A stretch of DNA of 64,000 nt, from positions 310,001 through 374,000 of the forward strand of contig NZ_JAFCMM010000004.1 in NCBI RefSeq assembly GCF_018131225.1, written 5' to 3'. Origin of the DNA: Bradyrhizobium sp. U87765 SZCCT0048. Its GTDB lineage: Bacteria; Pseudomonadota; Alphaproteobacteria; Rhizobiales; Xanthobacteraceae. Positions within the stretch are counted from its first letter, which is position 1, and each line of letters begins with the position of its first letter. Shown here piece after piece: positions 19,203-27,694 of this stretch. Under the pieces are notes generated by a model. The model was not told the origin of the DNA and made no database searches. It was given only the letters and a program-made list of their open reading frames with translations. The position numbers and the translations under genes were made by a program.

Positions 19203-20182
19203 GCGGGATCTCCTGAGGGGGGCTGGGTTGCGGGGGTTACGTGGTAGTCGCCGTCGGGACGGAGGCCCTCGATCCGGGCGAGTTCGGCCAGGCGGCGATT
19301 GGACCCGCGGCCGCTCAGCACCGCGACCAGATCGATCGTCTCGGCGATCAGGGCGCGCGGGACGGTGACGACGGCTTCCTGGATGAGCTGCTCGAGGCGG
19401 CGTAGCGCGCCTAGCGCGGTGCCGGCGTGGATTGTGCCGACGCCGCCAGGGTGGCCGGTGCCCCAGGCCTTCAAGAGGTCGAGCGCCTCGGACCCGCGCA
19501 CCTCACCGATGGGGATACGGTCTGGTCGCAGGCGCAGCGACGAGCGGACCAGCTCAGAGAGGGTGGCGACGCCATCCTTGGTGCGCATCGCGACCAGGTT
19601 TGGGGCCGCGCATTGCAGCTCGCGCGTGTCCTCGATCAGGACGACGCGGTCGGCGGTCTTTGAGATCTCGGCGAGCAAGGCGTTGGTGAGCGTGGTCTTG
19701 CCGGTCGAGGTGCCGCCGGCCACGAGGATGTTGCGCCGATCGGCCACGGCGCGACGAAGGACGTCGGCCTGATCCGCCGACATGATCGCGGACGCGACGT
19801 AGTCCTGCAGCGTAAAGACCGCGACGGCGGGCTTGCGGATCGCGAAGGCCGGCGCCGCCACGACGGGGGGCAACAGCCCCTCGAACCGCTCTCCGGTTTC
19901 GGGCAGCTCGGCTGAGACGCGTGGTGCGCCGGCATGAACCTCGGCGCCGACGTGATGCGCCACCAGGCGCACGATACGCTCGCCGTCGGCGGCGGACAGG
20001 CACTCTCCCGTATCAGACAGCCCCTCGGACAGGCGGTCGATCCAGAGCCGCCCGTCGGGGTTGAGCATCACCTCGACGACTGTGGGGTCTTCCAGGAATC
20101 CGGCGATGGCGGGGCCGAGCGCGGTGCGCAACATGCGCGCGCCGCGTAAGCTCGCCTCGGATCGCTGGTGAGAAGCCGCCAT
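19199..20182 (-). CDS. trbB: TrbB, VirB11-like hexameric ATPase
   Basis: A 327-residue VirB11/TrbB AAA+-type secretion ATPase. Walker A is GGTSTGKT at residues 156-163, Asp-box RVVLIEDTREL at 179-189, and the His-box segment GHPGGVGTIHAGT follows. It is the first gene of the trb cluster. Usually copG and traG come directly before it, but here about 4 kb of cargo separates them, so trbB onwards needs its own promoter or read-through from the cargo genes. Confidence 0.95.
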   Translation of the reverse strand: MAASHQRSEASLRGARMLRTALGPAIAGFLEDPTVVEVMLNPDGRLWIDRLSEGLSDTGECLSAADGERIVRLVAHHVGAEVHAGAPRVSAELPETGERFEGLLPPVVAAPAFAIRKPAVAVFTLQDYVASAIMSADQADVLRRAVADRRNILVAGGTSTGKTTLTNALLAEISKTADRVVLIEDTRELQCAAPNLVAMRTKDGVATLSELVRSSLRLRPDRIPIGEVRGSEALDLLKAWGTGHPGGVGTIHAGTALGALRRLEQLIQEAVVTVPRALIAETIDLVAVLSGRGSNRRLAELARIEGLRPDGDYHVTPATQPPSGDPA

Positions 20183-20376
20183 GTCGTCCCCGTTCGTGAA
20201 GGGACCGCGGACGAGCGGCCCTGGATCGGGGATGAGTAGAAGAGGCAGAAATGTGGGCGCGGCAACAAGGGAATGCGTTCGTAGAACCGTAGCGTAGAAA
20301 TACAGGTAAAGGGCGGACCTGCGGAATAGCTTGCGATCCTTCGCCGGTCAGCGTGCCCAACTTTGGAGATCGTCCA

Positions 20377-20805
20377 ATGGCGCTAAAGAGATATCTCGAA
20401 TGTGCTGTAGCTCTCGAACCCCGTACTCAATCACTTCCGCGATCATATCGCAGAGAGCTTCTGGGCACTCGCATGGCCAGGATCGCTTGTAAGAAAGACC
20501 GTCTGCCATTGGGTGCGAATACGTCGGAATCGGATAGATCGCGCGCAGTACCAAGCGACCTTACGTCGCCCGCGGACGCGCGACTGACATCCTTCTCAAT
20601 TTCGAAGTCGACGATGTTGACACCGTGCATGGCCAGGTTGTTGCCGACGGGATCCCTATGCTCCTGTCCTTGCGCGATGAGGACTTCGGCCAGCGCCACT
20701 TCATCACTAGCGACCCCAACGGGGGTGCTGATCGACATCATCAAGCCGATCCCGGCCAGCGCGGAGTTCGCAGCCAGCTATGTTACCGGGGATTCGCCGA
20801 GGTAG
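20377..20805 (+). pseudogene. Frameshifted VOC/glyoxalase-like gene remnant
   Basis: On the plus strand, 20587-20720 encodes ILLNFEVDDVDTVHG then LLSLRDEDFGQRHFITSDPNG, a typical VOC (glyoxalase/bleomycin resistance) C-terminal half. The frame breaks at a run of five G near 20717; one frame over, the ending continues as VLIDIIKPIPASAEFAASYV to a stop at 20805. The expected beginning, MALKRYLE at 20377, lies in the second frame, and the middle is degenerate. One indel cannot restore the whole gene, so it is a decayed copy. It overlaps the end of the GNAT gene. Confidence 0.65.
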
Positions 20806-21721
20806 CGAAATCGACCGCAGACAAAGCCTTGCGGACCTCCAGGCTGCCGGGAACGCGACGGAAGCCAATCGAGGCGTTGAGCCGAAGCGCCGCAGTATTG
20901 GCGTCGAGGTTCGTTGTCCGCATCGTCGTGATGCCCGACATTTGCGCCGCAGCGATCAGGCGCAGCTTGAGCGCGAGGCCGACATGCCTGCCGCGCCAGT
21001 CGGGCAACACGCCAGTGAAGTAGGAATAGATCTCCTGGCCCAAAGCGTGGCCGATGGTGAGGCCGACGGGTCTGCCGTTAAACCCGGCAACAACGACCCA
21101 TTCCGGTCGCGAGGCCGGAGTCTCGCGCAGTACCGAAAAACAGCGCGCCAACGTCCATGACGGGAGGTCTCGCATGTCGGGCGCATCGGCGATGAGGGTC
21201 TGCAACAGCATCGCCACCGCCTTCCACTGCGCCTCACTGGCTCCGGTCATGTCCGAGAGCGTCACCCCCGCGCGCACTGCCGACTGACCGTCGAAGGTCC
21301 GAAGGTCGAGCAGACTGTCGCAACGCAGCGCGTGGCGCTGAAACCCGCGTGCCTCGGCCCAGGCCTGCGGACCGGATGCTGCCTCAGGTATCGTGGCGAC
21401 AAGCCCCCGAAAACCGCGCCCGATGGCTTCGCTCTCCACAAGGCCGAGCATGGTGCTGCCTCTCCCCCGGCCGCGATGATCGGGATCGACAGTGACCTGC
21501 ACGGCAAGATGATCAGATAGCGCATAGGGCGAGTTGGCGATCTGCCCGAGGGCAACGGCCCGGTCATTGTCGTAACCAAGCCAGCGCAGACGCAGATCGC
21601 CCGCCGGCCATCGTGCCTCGCGGTCCAGGAACTCGGGCAGGCTGATCGGCGTGAGCCGAAGCAGGTTCATCAGGCGCAATGCGTCTTCGGCACGATCCAT
21701 CGTGAAGGGCACGATCCTCAC
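20783..21721 (-). CDS. GNAT N-acetyltransferase, two GNAT domains
   Basis: A 312-residue protein with two acetyl-CoA-binding GNAT folds. In the first, VQVTVDPDHRGRGRGSTML (about residues 73-91) is the conserved motif A. In the second, YFTGVLPDWRGRHVGLALKLRLI (about 230-252) plays that part, followed by TNLDANTAALRLNASIGF, the usual end of GNAT enzymes. The substrate is unknown. The start overlaps the stop of the methyltransferase by 4 bases, so the two form an operon transcribed leftwards towards trbB. Confidence 0.88.
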   Translation of the reverse strand: MRIVPFTMDRAEDALRLMNLLRLTPISLPEFLDREARWPAGDLRLRWLGYDNDRAVALGQIANSPYALSDHLAVQVTVDPDHRGRGRGSTMLGLVESEAIGRGFRGLVATIPEAASGPQAWAEARGFQRHALRCDSLLDLRTFDGQSAVRAGVTLSDMTGASEAQWKAVAMLLQTLIADAPDMRDLPSWTLARCFSVLRETPASRPEWVVVAGFNGRPVGLTIGHALGQEIYSYFTGVLPDWRGRHVGLALKLRLIAAAQMSGITTMRTTNLDANTAALRLNASIGFRRVPGSLEVRKALSAVDFATSANPR

Positions 21722-22143
21722 CTTGGCGTCTCCGCAGGTATCTCAACGCCATCGACGAAGATCCGTCCGCTTGGGGCAAGCGCCGCGCGAATTCGCGGCC
21801 AGGCGCGAGCGCCGGCCGCGGGATGACGGCCGTCGAGCGCGCCGACGCGGACCGCCACGACAAGATCGAACGGCGCCTCGCCGGGTCCCATCACGAAATC
21901 CTCGGCCGCCACCGTTCGGAATGACAGACGGCCGGCAGCGACCTGCTCCTTGGAGCCTGCGATCGCCTGCGCGATGGCCCGGTCTGACCGGTCGATCCCG
22001 AGCACATACCCGCTGCCGATCGCCGACGACATGGCGCGCGTCAGCGCTCCGGGACCGCATCCCACCTCGAGCACGCGTATACAGGGCGAGAGAGGCAGGG
22101 CTTCGAGGATTGCCTTCAGACGTAGGGACAGCCGTTCAGTCAC
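21718..22143 (-). CDS. Class I SAM-dependent methyltransferase, GTG start
   Basis: A 141-residue Rossmann-fold methyltransferase with motif I VLEVGCGPGALT near residues 20-31, an acidic end of strand two (LGIDRSDRAI) and FDLVVAVRVGAL as motif IV region. The GTG at 22143 is chosen because GGAGGA lies 5 bases before it; a longer frame to 22248 has no such site and lacks family resemblance upstream. At 141 residues it is on the short side for the class. It pairs with the GNAT gene and is divergent from arsR. Confidence 0.75.
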   Translation of the reverse strand: MTERLSLRLKAILEALPLSPCIRVLEVGCGPGALTRAMSSAIGSGYVLGIDRSDRAIAQAIAGSKEQVAAGRLSFRTVAAEDFVMGPGEAPFDLVVAVRVGALDGRHPAAGARAWPRIRAALAPSGRIFVDGVEIPAETPR

Positions 22144-22252
22144 TTTTCTCCTCCGGACAGGCTCGGTGGCTTCGACGGGTTTGGTGCGACGACGTCGTCC
22201 GTGTCGTTTGGTTTCATCATGACCTTCGCTCCGCCGGATGGAAGACACCTTT

Positions 22253-22311
22253 CCATATGGCTAGGTATCTTGACGAGCACTGTGCCAAGTCAATAGATAG
22301 CCATATGGCTA
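22253..22311. promoter_or_regulatory. Candidate ArsR operator: repeated CCATATGGCTA with palindrome over the start codon
   Basis: CCATATGGCTA occurs twice, at 22253-22263 and 22301-22311. The second copy lies in the perfect 12-base palindrome AGCCATATGGCT (22299-22310), which contains the arsR ATG. TATCTTGAC and GTCAATAGATA between them form an imperfect inverted repeat. The region separates the divergent methyltransferase and arsR genes, so binding here could repress both (inference). Confidence 0.55.
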
Positions 22312-22643
22312 ACCTTGATTCGATTTTCCACGGACTCGCTGATCCCACCCGCCGTGCGGTGATCGCCCGGCTGGCAGCCGGCCCCGCGCCTGTCTCTGAG
22401 CTTGCCGCGCCGCATGACATGGCGCTGCCGAGCTTCCTCAAGCACCTGAAGGTGCTGGAGGCGGGCGGATGGATTGAATCCGACAAGGCCGGCCGCATCC
22501 GCACCTGTCGGCTCAAGGCTGAAACGGCGAAAGCCGCCGAAGGCTGGCTGGGCCAGCAGCGGTCACTTTGGGAGGCGCGTCTCGACCGCCTCGATGCATT
22601 TCTAGCGAATCTACCCGGTGAAGGAGAAAATAGTGACGCATGA
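22305..22643 (+). CDS. ArsR-type winged-helix repressor
   Basis: A 112-residue ArsR/SmtB-like regulator: MANLDSIFHGLADPTRRAVIARL opens the winged helix, then PVSELAAPHDMALPSFLKHLKVLE as recognition helix region. No metal-binding cysteine motif (ELCVCDL type) is present, so metal sensing is unlikely. ArsR proteins of this form are commonly paired with SRPBCC (AHSA1) genes, as here. The frame is open far upstream (21651), but similarity starts at ATG 22305. Its end overlaps the next GTG start. Confidence 0.88.
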   Translation: MANLDSIFHGLADPTRRAVIARLAAGPAPVSELAAPHDMALPSFLKHLKVLEAGGWIESDKAGRIRTCRLKAETAKAAEGWLGQQRSLWEARLDRLDAFLANLPGEGENSDA

Positions 22644-23100
22644 TGCCAAACTCGATCTCGTGCTGGAGCGGACGGTCAGGGCCACACCCGCCCAGCTCTG
22701 GCGCGCGTGGACGGAGCCCGACCTGCTCAAGCAATGGTTCGCACCGAAACCTTGGACGGTAGCGCGCGTCGCGATCGACCCCCGCGCCGGGGGAATCTTC
22801 TCGGTCGTGATGGCGTCGCCGGACGGCGCCGAAATGGATGAAACGCCAGGCTGCGTGCTGCTGGCAGAGCCTCGGAAGCGTATGGTATGGACCGATGCGG
22901 TCGGGCCCGAGTTCCGTCCGAATTCCGAAACCTTCATGACCGCCGACATCACGATGGAGGCGGTGGAAGGCGGCACCCGCTATCGGGCACTGGTGCGCCA
23001 CAAGTCAGACGCAGACCGTCAGAAGCATGAGGAGATGGGCTTCCATGATGGCTGGGGCACGTGCCTCAACCAGCTCGAAGCCTTGGCCGGAGGGCTCTGA
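22633..23100 (+). CDS. SRPBCC (AHSA1-like) protein, first copy
   Basis: A 155-residue START/SRPBCC-fold protein: VLERTVRATPAQLWRAWTEPDLLKQWFAPKPW is the typical AHSA1 opening and GFHDGWGTCLNQLEALA the typical end. Such proteins have a hydrophobic ligand pocket; the ligand here is unknown. GTG 22633 is chosen over GTG 22618 because AAGGAGA lies 6 bases before it. The start lies within the last codons of arsR and the stop overlaps the next start (TGATG), so arsR and both SRPBCC genes are one unit. Confidence 0.85.
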   Translation: MTHDAKLDLVLERTVRATPAQLWRAWTEPDLLKQWFAPKPWTVARVAIDPRAGGIFSVVMASPDGAEMDETPGCVLLAEPRKRMVWTDAVGPEFRPNSETFMTADITMEAVEGGTRYRALVRHKSDADRQKHEEMGFHDGWGTCLNQLEALAGGL

Positions 23101-23555
23101 TGGCGGGCAACCCGATCAAGCACGGAAGCTTCACCATCGAACGGAATTACTCTGCGCTGCCGGCCAAGGTTTTCGCGGCGTTCGCGCAGGCCGACGCGCG
23201 GCGCAAGTGGCTGGTCTTCGCCGACGGCTGGACCATCCATGAGTATCGGCCAGCCGAACCGACCGTGGCAGGCGCCGTTGAGTTCACCCGGTTCAGCCCC
23301 CGGGGAGCGGACTTCGTCCTCACGAACGCCACGACCTGGCTGCACGTAGATGAGGGCAACACGCTCATCTACGCCTACCACATGACATTGGAGGGGACGC
23401 CGCTGTCCTCTTCGCTCGTCACCATCAGCTTCAACTCCGATGGCGCCGGTACGCGTTTGGAGCTGACCGAACAGGGCGCCTACTTCGACGGCGACATCGC
23501 CGGCCGGGAAGCAGGTACGAGAGCGCTCCTCGATGAAGTGGAGAAGGTGCTTTGA
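23100..23555 (+). CDS. SRPBCC (AHSA1-like) protein, second copy
   Basis: A 151-residue SRPBCC-fold protein: HGSFTIERNYSALPAKVFAAFAQADARRKWL at the start and LELTEQGAYFDG then REAGTRALLDEVEKVL at the end. It belongs to the same family as the preceding gene but is clearly diverged, so this is not a recent duplication. ATG 23100 overlaps the preceding TGA. Pairs of SRPBCC genes after an arsR gene are common in proteobacteria; no substrate is known from sequence. Confidence 0.85.
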   Translation: MAGNPIKHGSFTIERNYSALPAKVFAAFAQADARRKWLVFADGWTIHEYRPAEPTVAGAVEFTRFSPRGADFVLTNATTWLHVDEGNTLIYAYHMTLEGTPLSSSLVTISFNSDGAGTRLELTEQGAYFDGDIAGREAGTRALLDEVEKVL

Positions 23556-23604
23556 AAGGAGGATCGCTGAACAGCCCGACGCAATCAGCGAACGGAGTGG
23601 TCGA

Positions 23605-24192
23605 ATGATGCGTGCCAGCGATGAGGTCACGCTGGCCGGGATCATGACCGAAGCGGCGCAGCGTAAGGGGCTGCCCTTGATCGTCGCGGTTGATGGCAGA
23701 AGTGGTGTCGGCAAATCGACGTTGGCGAGGACGCTCGCCGAGCGGGTCGAGGCCTGCGTGATCGAGGGCGACGACTTTTATGCGGGCGGGATCGAGCTTC
23801 GGGCGGATAGCGCCGTAGCGCGCGCAGCGGCCTGCATCGATTGGACGAGACAACGATCGGTGCTCCAAGGCCTTGCGGCCGGCCGGGAGGCATGTTGGCG
23901 CGCCTTCGACTGGGACGCTTTCGATGGACGGCTGCGCGATGAGCCGACGTGGATCGGCCCAAGGCCGATCGTGATCCTGGAAGGGGTCTATGCGGCGCGT
24001 CCGGAACTGGCCGACCTGCTCGATCTGCGCGTCGCGCTCTTGGCGCCGGACGATGTGCGCTTGGCGCGGTTGGCCGCTCGGGAAGGAGCGATCGGACCTT
24101 GGGAGCGGCAGTGGCATGAAGCTGAGGATTTCTACTTCAAGAGCGTGATGCCCCCTGACGCGTTTGACGTGGCCATTAATCTCACCCCCTGA
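23605..24192 (+). CDS. Uridine kinase-like P-loop NTPase
   Basis: A 195-residue P-loop kinase-like protein. PLIVAVDGRSGVGKSTLARTLAE (Walker A GRSGVGKS near residues 31-38) is typical of the uridine kinase/adenylylsulfate kinase group, followed by EGDDFYAGG and a Walker B-like IVILEGVYAARPEL. No lid-specific motif lets me name the substrate. ATG 23605 has GGAG 7 bases upstream. It is the last gene of the cargo block and ends 50 bases before copG on the other strand. Confidence 0.78.
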   Translation: MMRASDEVTLAGIMTEAAQRKGLPLIVAVDGRSGVGKSTLARTLAERVEACVIEGDDFYAGGIELRADSAVARAAACIDWTRQRSVLQGLAAGREACWRAFDWDAFDGRLRDEPTWIGPRPIVILEGVYAARPELADLLDLRVALLAPDDVRLARLAAREGAIGPWERQWHEAEDFYFKSVMPPDAFDVAINLTP

Positions 24193-24242
24193 GCCCGAGC
24201 GTCGCAAACCTGGTCGCGTAGCCGAGGTGGTCCCGGCACCGA

Positions 24243-24671
24243 TCAATTGCCGCCTGCAGGAACGTCCTCCGAGATTTCCTGTCGCAGCTTCGGCCCCTTG
24301 GCGAGTCGCCGGCCGAGGGCCGCGACGAACGCATCGTAGCGCTCGCCGGCCTGTGCGCGGGCGGCGGCTTGGGCCGGCTCAGGCAAGGGTGGATTGGTCG
24401 TGAGCCAGAAGCGCACGAAGACCGCCAGTGTCTCGACCGAGATACCGAGGTCGCGTTCCATGCGCGTCATGCGCCGATCGAGTTGATCGAGCCGCTTCGT
24501 CGTGGCCGCCTCCTGCCGCTCGGCGGCGTCGGGAGACAGGAAGGACGCGATGGCCGCCTCCGCGACGAGAGAGCGCGAATGATCCCGGCGCGCGGCATAA
24601 TCCGCCAGCGCCTTCATGACCTCCCGGTCGAGGTAGACGGACAAGCGCTGTTTTTTCGAGCTTGATGCCAT
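24243..24671 (-). CDS. CopG-type ribbon-helix-helix protein of the conjugation cluster
   Basis: A 142-residue protein with an N-terminal ribbon-helix-helix (KQRLSVYLDREVMKALADYAARRDHSRSLVAEAAI, residues 6-42), then a coiled segment and a C-terminal Pro/Ala-rich part. A CopG family gene normally lies between traG and trbB in Tn4371-like elements. It probably controls transfer genes or helps at the oriT (inference). It begins 9 bases after traG and is followed by the oppositely oriented cargo. Confidence 0.88.
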   Translation of the reverse strand: MASSSKKQRLSVYLDREVMKALADYAARRDHSRSLVAEAAIASFLSPDAAERQEAATTKRLDQLDRRMTRMERDLGISVETLAVFVRFWLTTNPPLPEPAQAAARAQAGERYDAFVAALGRRLAKGPKLRQEISEDVPAGGN

Positions 24672-24680
24672 CGCCGCCTC

Positions 24681-26666
24681 TCACAGCTCCATGCCGTCGT
24701 TGGGATCAAGCGACACTTGCCGGGCCACACCCTGCACGAGCCGGTTCATCCGGCTGATCCGGGCGCTGTCGTCTTCGGCGTCATCATCGAGATCTGCCGC
24801 AAACTCGTTCTCGATCGGGACCTTCTTCTCGACCGCTTGGGCGTGGCTCAATTCGGGCTGGTGGCGGCGCTCCGATCCCGTCGGATCCTCACCGTCAGTC
24901 CCGCCCTGCTCGACGGCTGGTTCGGTTTGCGGTGACCGCGGCAACGGCAAGGCGCTCCAATCGTCGGGATTTGCCTCAGGCGACTTCGCCAAAGAGGGCG
25001 GTGGCAGGATGCGCTCCTGGAAGCGCCGGTCCTCGAAATAGCGCGCCTTTTTTGCGCGGATCGGCGGCGTCCCAGCCACCATGACGATCTCATCGGCCGG
25101 TGGGAGCTGCATCACCTCGCCGGGGGTGAGCAGCGGCCGCGCCGTCTCCGAGCGCGAGACCATAAGGTGGCCGAGCCAGGGCGAGAGGCGGTGCCCGGCA
25201 TAGTTCTTCATCGCGCGCATCTCGGTCGCGGTTCCGAGCGCATCGGAAACCCGCTTGGCGGTACGCTCGTCGTTTGTCGCGAAGCTGACCCGGACATGGC
25301 AGTTGTCGAGGATCGAGTTGTTCGGCCCGTAAGCCTTCTCGATCTGGTTCAGCGACTGCGCGATCAGGAAGCTCTTCAGGCCGTAGCCGGCCATGAAAGC
25401 CAAGGCGCTTTCGAAGAAGTCCAGGCGTCCGAGCGCGGGAAACTCATCGAGCATCAGGAGCAGCCGGTGGCGTCCGCCTTTGGCCTGCAGGTCCTCGGTC
25501 AGCCGTCGGCCGACCTGGTTGAGGATCAGGCGGATCAGCGGCTTGGTGCGCGCGATGTCGGAGGGCGGCACCACCAGATAAAGCGTGGTGGGTCGTTTCC
25601 CCCCAATGATATCCGTAATGCACCAGTCGCAACGGCGCGTGACTGCGGCGACGACGGGATCGCGGTAGAGGCCGAGGAACGACATCGCGGTAGAGAGCAC
25701 GCCTGACCGTTCGTTGTCCGATTTGTTGAGCAGCTCGCGCGCGGCGCTGGCGATGACCGGGTGGGGACCGGCCTCGCCGAGATGCGCGGTCTTCATCATG
25801 GCGGCCAGTGTCGATTCGATCGGTCGCTTCGGGTCGGAAAGGAAAGCGGCGACACCGGCCAGCGTCTTGTCGGCTTCGGCGTAGAGGACATGGAGGATGG
25901 CGCCGACGAGGAGCGCGTGGCTGGTCTTCTCCCAATGGTTCCGTTTCTCCAGGCTCCCTTCCGGATCGACCAGGATGTCGGCGATGTTCTGGACGTCGCG
26001 TACCTCCCACTCGCCGCGGCGGACCTCGAGCAGAGGATTGTAAGCGGCCGACTGCGCATTGGTGGGATCGAACAGCAGCACCCGGCCGTGCCGGGCGCGA
26101 AAGCCCGCAGTGAGCTGCCAGTTCTCACCCTTGATGTCGTGGACGATCGCGGAGCCCGGCCAGGTCAGAAGCGACGGAACGACGAGGCCGACTCCTTTGC
26201 CGGACCGGGTCGGAGCAAAGCAGAGCACATGCTCGGGTCCATCATGACGGAGATAGGCGCGGTCGAGCTTGCCGAGCACTACGCCATCGGGTCCGAGTAA
26301 CCCGGCGGACCTCACCTCGTCCGGGCGTGCCCATCGCGCCGAGCCGTAGGTCTCGACGTTCTTGGCCTCGCGTGCCCGCCACACCGACATGCCGATCGCG
26401 ACCGCTATCGAAATGAAGCCACCCGATGCGGCGATATAGGCGCCTTCGACGAAGATCGGCGGCGCATAGGCATCGTAGAAATACCACCACCAGAAGAAGG
26501 CCGGTGGGTAGTAGATGGGCCAGCCGAACAGCTCGAACCAGGGTGAGCCGAGCTGCGGCTGGAAGCCGAGCCGCCAAGCCGTCCATTGCGTCGCCGCCCA
26601 TGTGGTCAGGACCACGATCAGCAAGACGGTGAGGATCTGACCCCATAGGATTTTCGTGGCAGACAA
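24681..26666 (-). CDS. traG: TraG, VirD4-like coupling protein (TTG start)
   Basis: A 661-residue type IV coupling protein that hands the relaxase-DNA complex to the channel. N-terminal membrane helices lie at about residues 8-28 and 50-95, Walker A APTRSGKG at 151-158 and Walker B LLLMLDEFP at 403-411. The open frame runs to 26861, but TTG 26666 gives the usual MSATKILWGQ start and GAGGAAA lies just upstream. The C-terminal 100 residues are polar and acidic, normal for the family. Confidence 0.93.
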   Translation of the reverse strand: MSATKILWGQILTVLLIVVLTTWAATQWTAWRLGFQPQLGSPWFELFGWPIYYPPAFFWWWYFYDAYAPPIFVEGAYIAASGGFISIAVAIGMSVWRAREAKNVETYGSARWARPDEVRSAGLLGPDGVVLGKLDRAYLRHDGPEHVLCFAPTRSGKGVGLVVPSLLTWPGSAIVHDIKGENWQLTAGFRARHGRVLLFDPTNAQSAAYNPLLEVRRGEWEVRDVQNIADILVDPEGSLEKRNHWEKTSHALLVGAILHVLYAEADKTLAGVAAFLSDPKRPIESTLAAMMKTAHLGEAGPHPVIASAARELLNKSDNERSGVLSTAMSFLGLYRDPVVAAVTRRCDWCITDIIGGKRPTTLYLVVPPSDIARTKPLIRLILNQVGRRLTEDLQAKGGRHRLLLMLDEFPALGRLDFFESALAFMAGYGLKSFLIAQSLNQIEKAYGPNNSILDNCHVRVSFATNDERTAKRVSDALGTATEMRAMKNYAGHRLSPWLGHLMVSRSETARPLLTPGEVMQLPPADEIVMVAGTPPIRAKKARYFEDRRFQERILPPPSLAKSPEANPDDWSALPLPRSPQTEPAVEQGGTDGEDPTGSERRHQPELSHAQAVEKKVPIENEFAADLDDDAEDDSARISRMNRLVQGVARQVSLDPNDGMEL

Positions 26667-27073
26667 GCAGATTTCCTCGACGGTGACTGCATCGAGGTCA
26701 GTGCTTGGCCGGCCAGATTGCAAGACGCGTTTTCGGGGATCGCATTGCCGGCAACCTTGGCGCGCGAATACAGGTCTTGGCGTAGAAAGTTTCATTGTCC
26801 GAGACCGGCGCCCGCATGACACCTGACCCCGTATTGCGCTGGGGCAGGCATTTCTCGCCATCGGCCGGTTCGCGATGATCGCCTGGGGCCGGACTTCTAG
26901 CCCGTGCCAAAGGCGACGCTACGGATAGGCAGCTTTTGCCATATCGGCGACGGGCGGCTGACTGACTATGCGGGCGAACCCCAAGGTGAGCATTTGAACG
27001 GCGCGCTCAGCAGCTGACTCCCTGTGGAGTCCGGAATGTCGGCCTTTGCGACAAGAACCGATTGAACCGGAGG
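26667..27073. other. 407-base stretch without a recognisable gene
   Basis: Between traG and the VOC gene. Short open frames occur but have no ribosome binding site and no family resemblance. The stretch marks the junction where cargo replaced the usual sequence upstream of traG. A traG promoter is expected in its left part; I see no clear -35/-10 pair. Confidence 0.5.
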
Positions 27074-27466
27074 CTAGAAATAAGGCCCGTTGCTCAGGCG
27101 CTGGGAGATCCACCATATGTTGCCTGCGGGATCTCTGATGCCCCCTTGCAGATCTCCATAAGGCATGTCGGCCGTATCCATGATCTTGTCGGCGCCAGCT
27201 CCCAATGCTTTGTCCATCGCTGCATCGGCATCGTCGACGTAAAGGTAAAAGGCAGCTGAGCTCGCTGGAAAATCCTCGGACGCTTCGCTGATCATGATCG
27301 TCGCGGTCTCGAATCTCATCTGGCAATTGGCGATGCGGCCGTCGGGAGCGATGCTTCTACCGATTTCGCGCGCGCCGAATGCGGCCTCGAGGAAGCGTAC
27401 ATAATCCTCGCCTCCATCTACAAAAATGTACGGCGTCACCACCGCGAAACCTTCTGGAACGGGCAT
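27074..27466 (-). CDS. VOC family protein (PhnB/YdeJ-like)
   Basis: A 130-residue vicinal oxygen chelate protein: VVTPYIFVDGGEDYVRFLEAAFGA at the start, AFYLYVDDADAAMDKALGAGA in the middle and GDLQGGIRDPAGNIWWIS at the end. This is the PhnB-like branch, of unknown substrate. ATG 27466 has AAGGAAGAG upstream and starts the family match; the frame to 27520 is not supported. It stands alone between traG and the relaxase gene, so it is probably cargo. Confidence 0.85.
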   Translation of the reverse strand: MPVPEGFAVVTPYIFVDGGEDYVRFLEAAFGAREIGRSIAPDGRIANCQMRFETATIMISEASEDFPASSAAFYLYVDDADAAMDKALGAGADKIMDTADMPYGDLQGGIRDPAGNIWWISQRLSNGPYF

Positions 27467-27694
27467 GTCACTCTTCCTTTGGGTGCGAAATACGATGTCT
27501 AGCTCAGCCTTTAAGGTCAACGCGGAAGCCTACGTTTGGCGGAAACGTCATCACCGCGGTCGAACGCTGGCAGTGTGCCAGCCTGTAGCGACGCCATCCA
27601 GGTGGCGGGCACGCTCGTCGGCCAGGCCACGTTGGCCCCCTGTCCAACGATGGGGTCTCGGCTTCCTGTAAACTATTCCAAAACGCAACTCCAA

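Noticed and set aside
26698..27326. Short minus-strand frames between traG and the VOC gene
   Set aside because: They overlap each other or the VOC gene, lack ribosome binding sites and match nothing I recognise.
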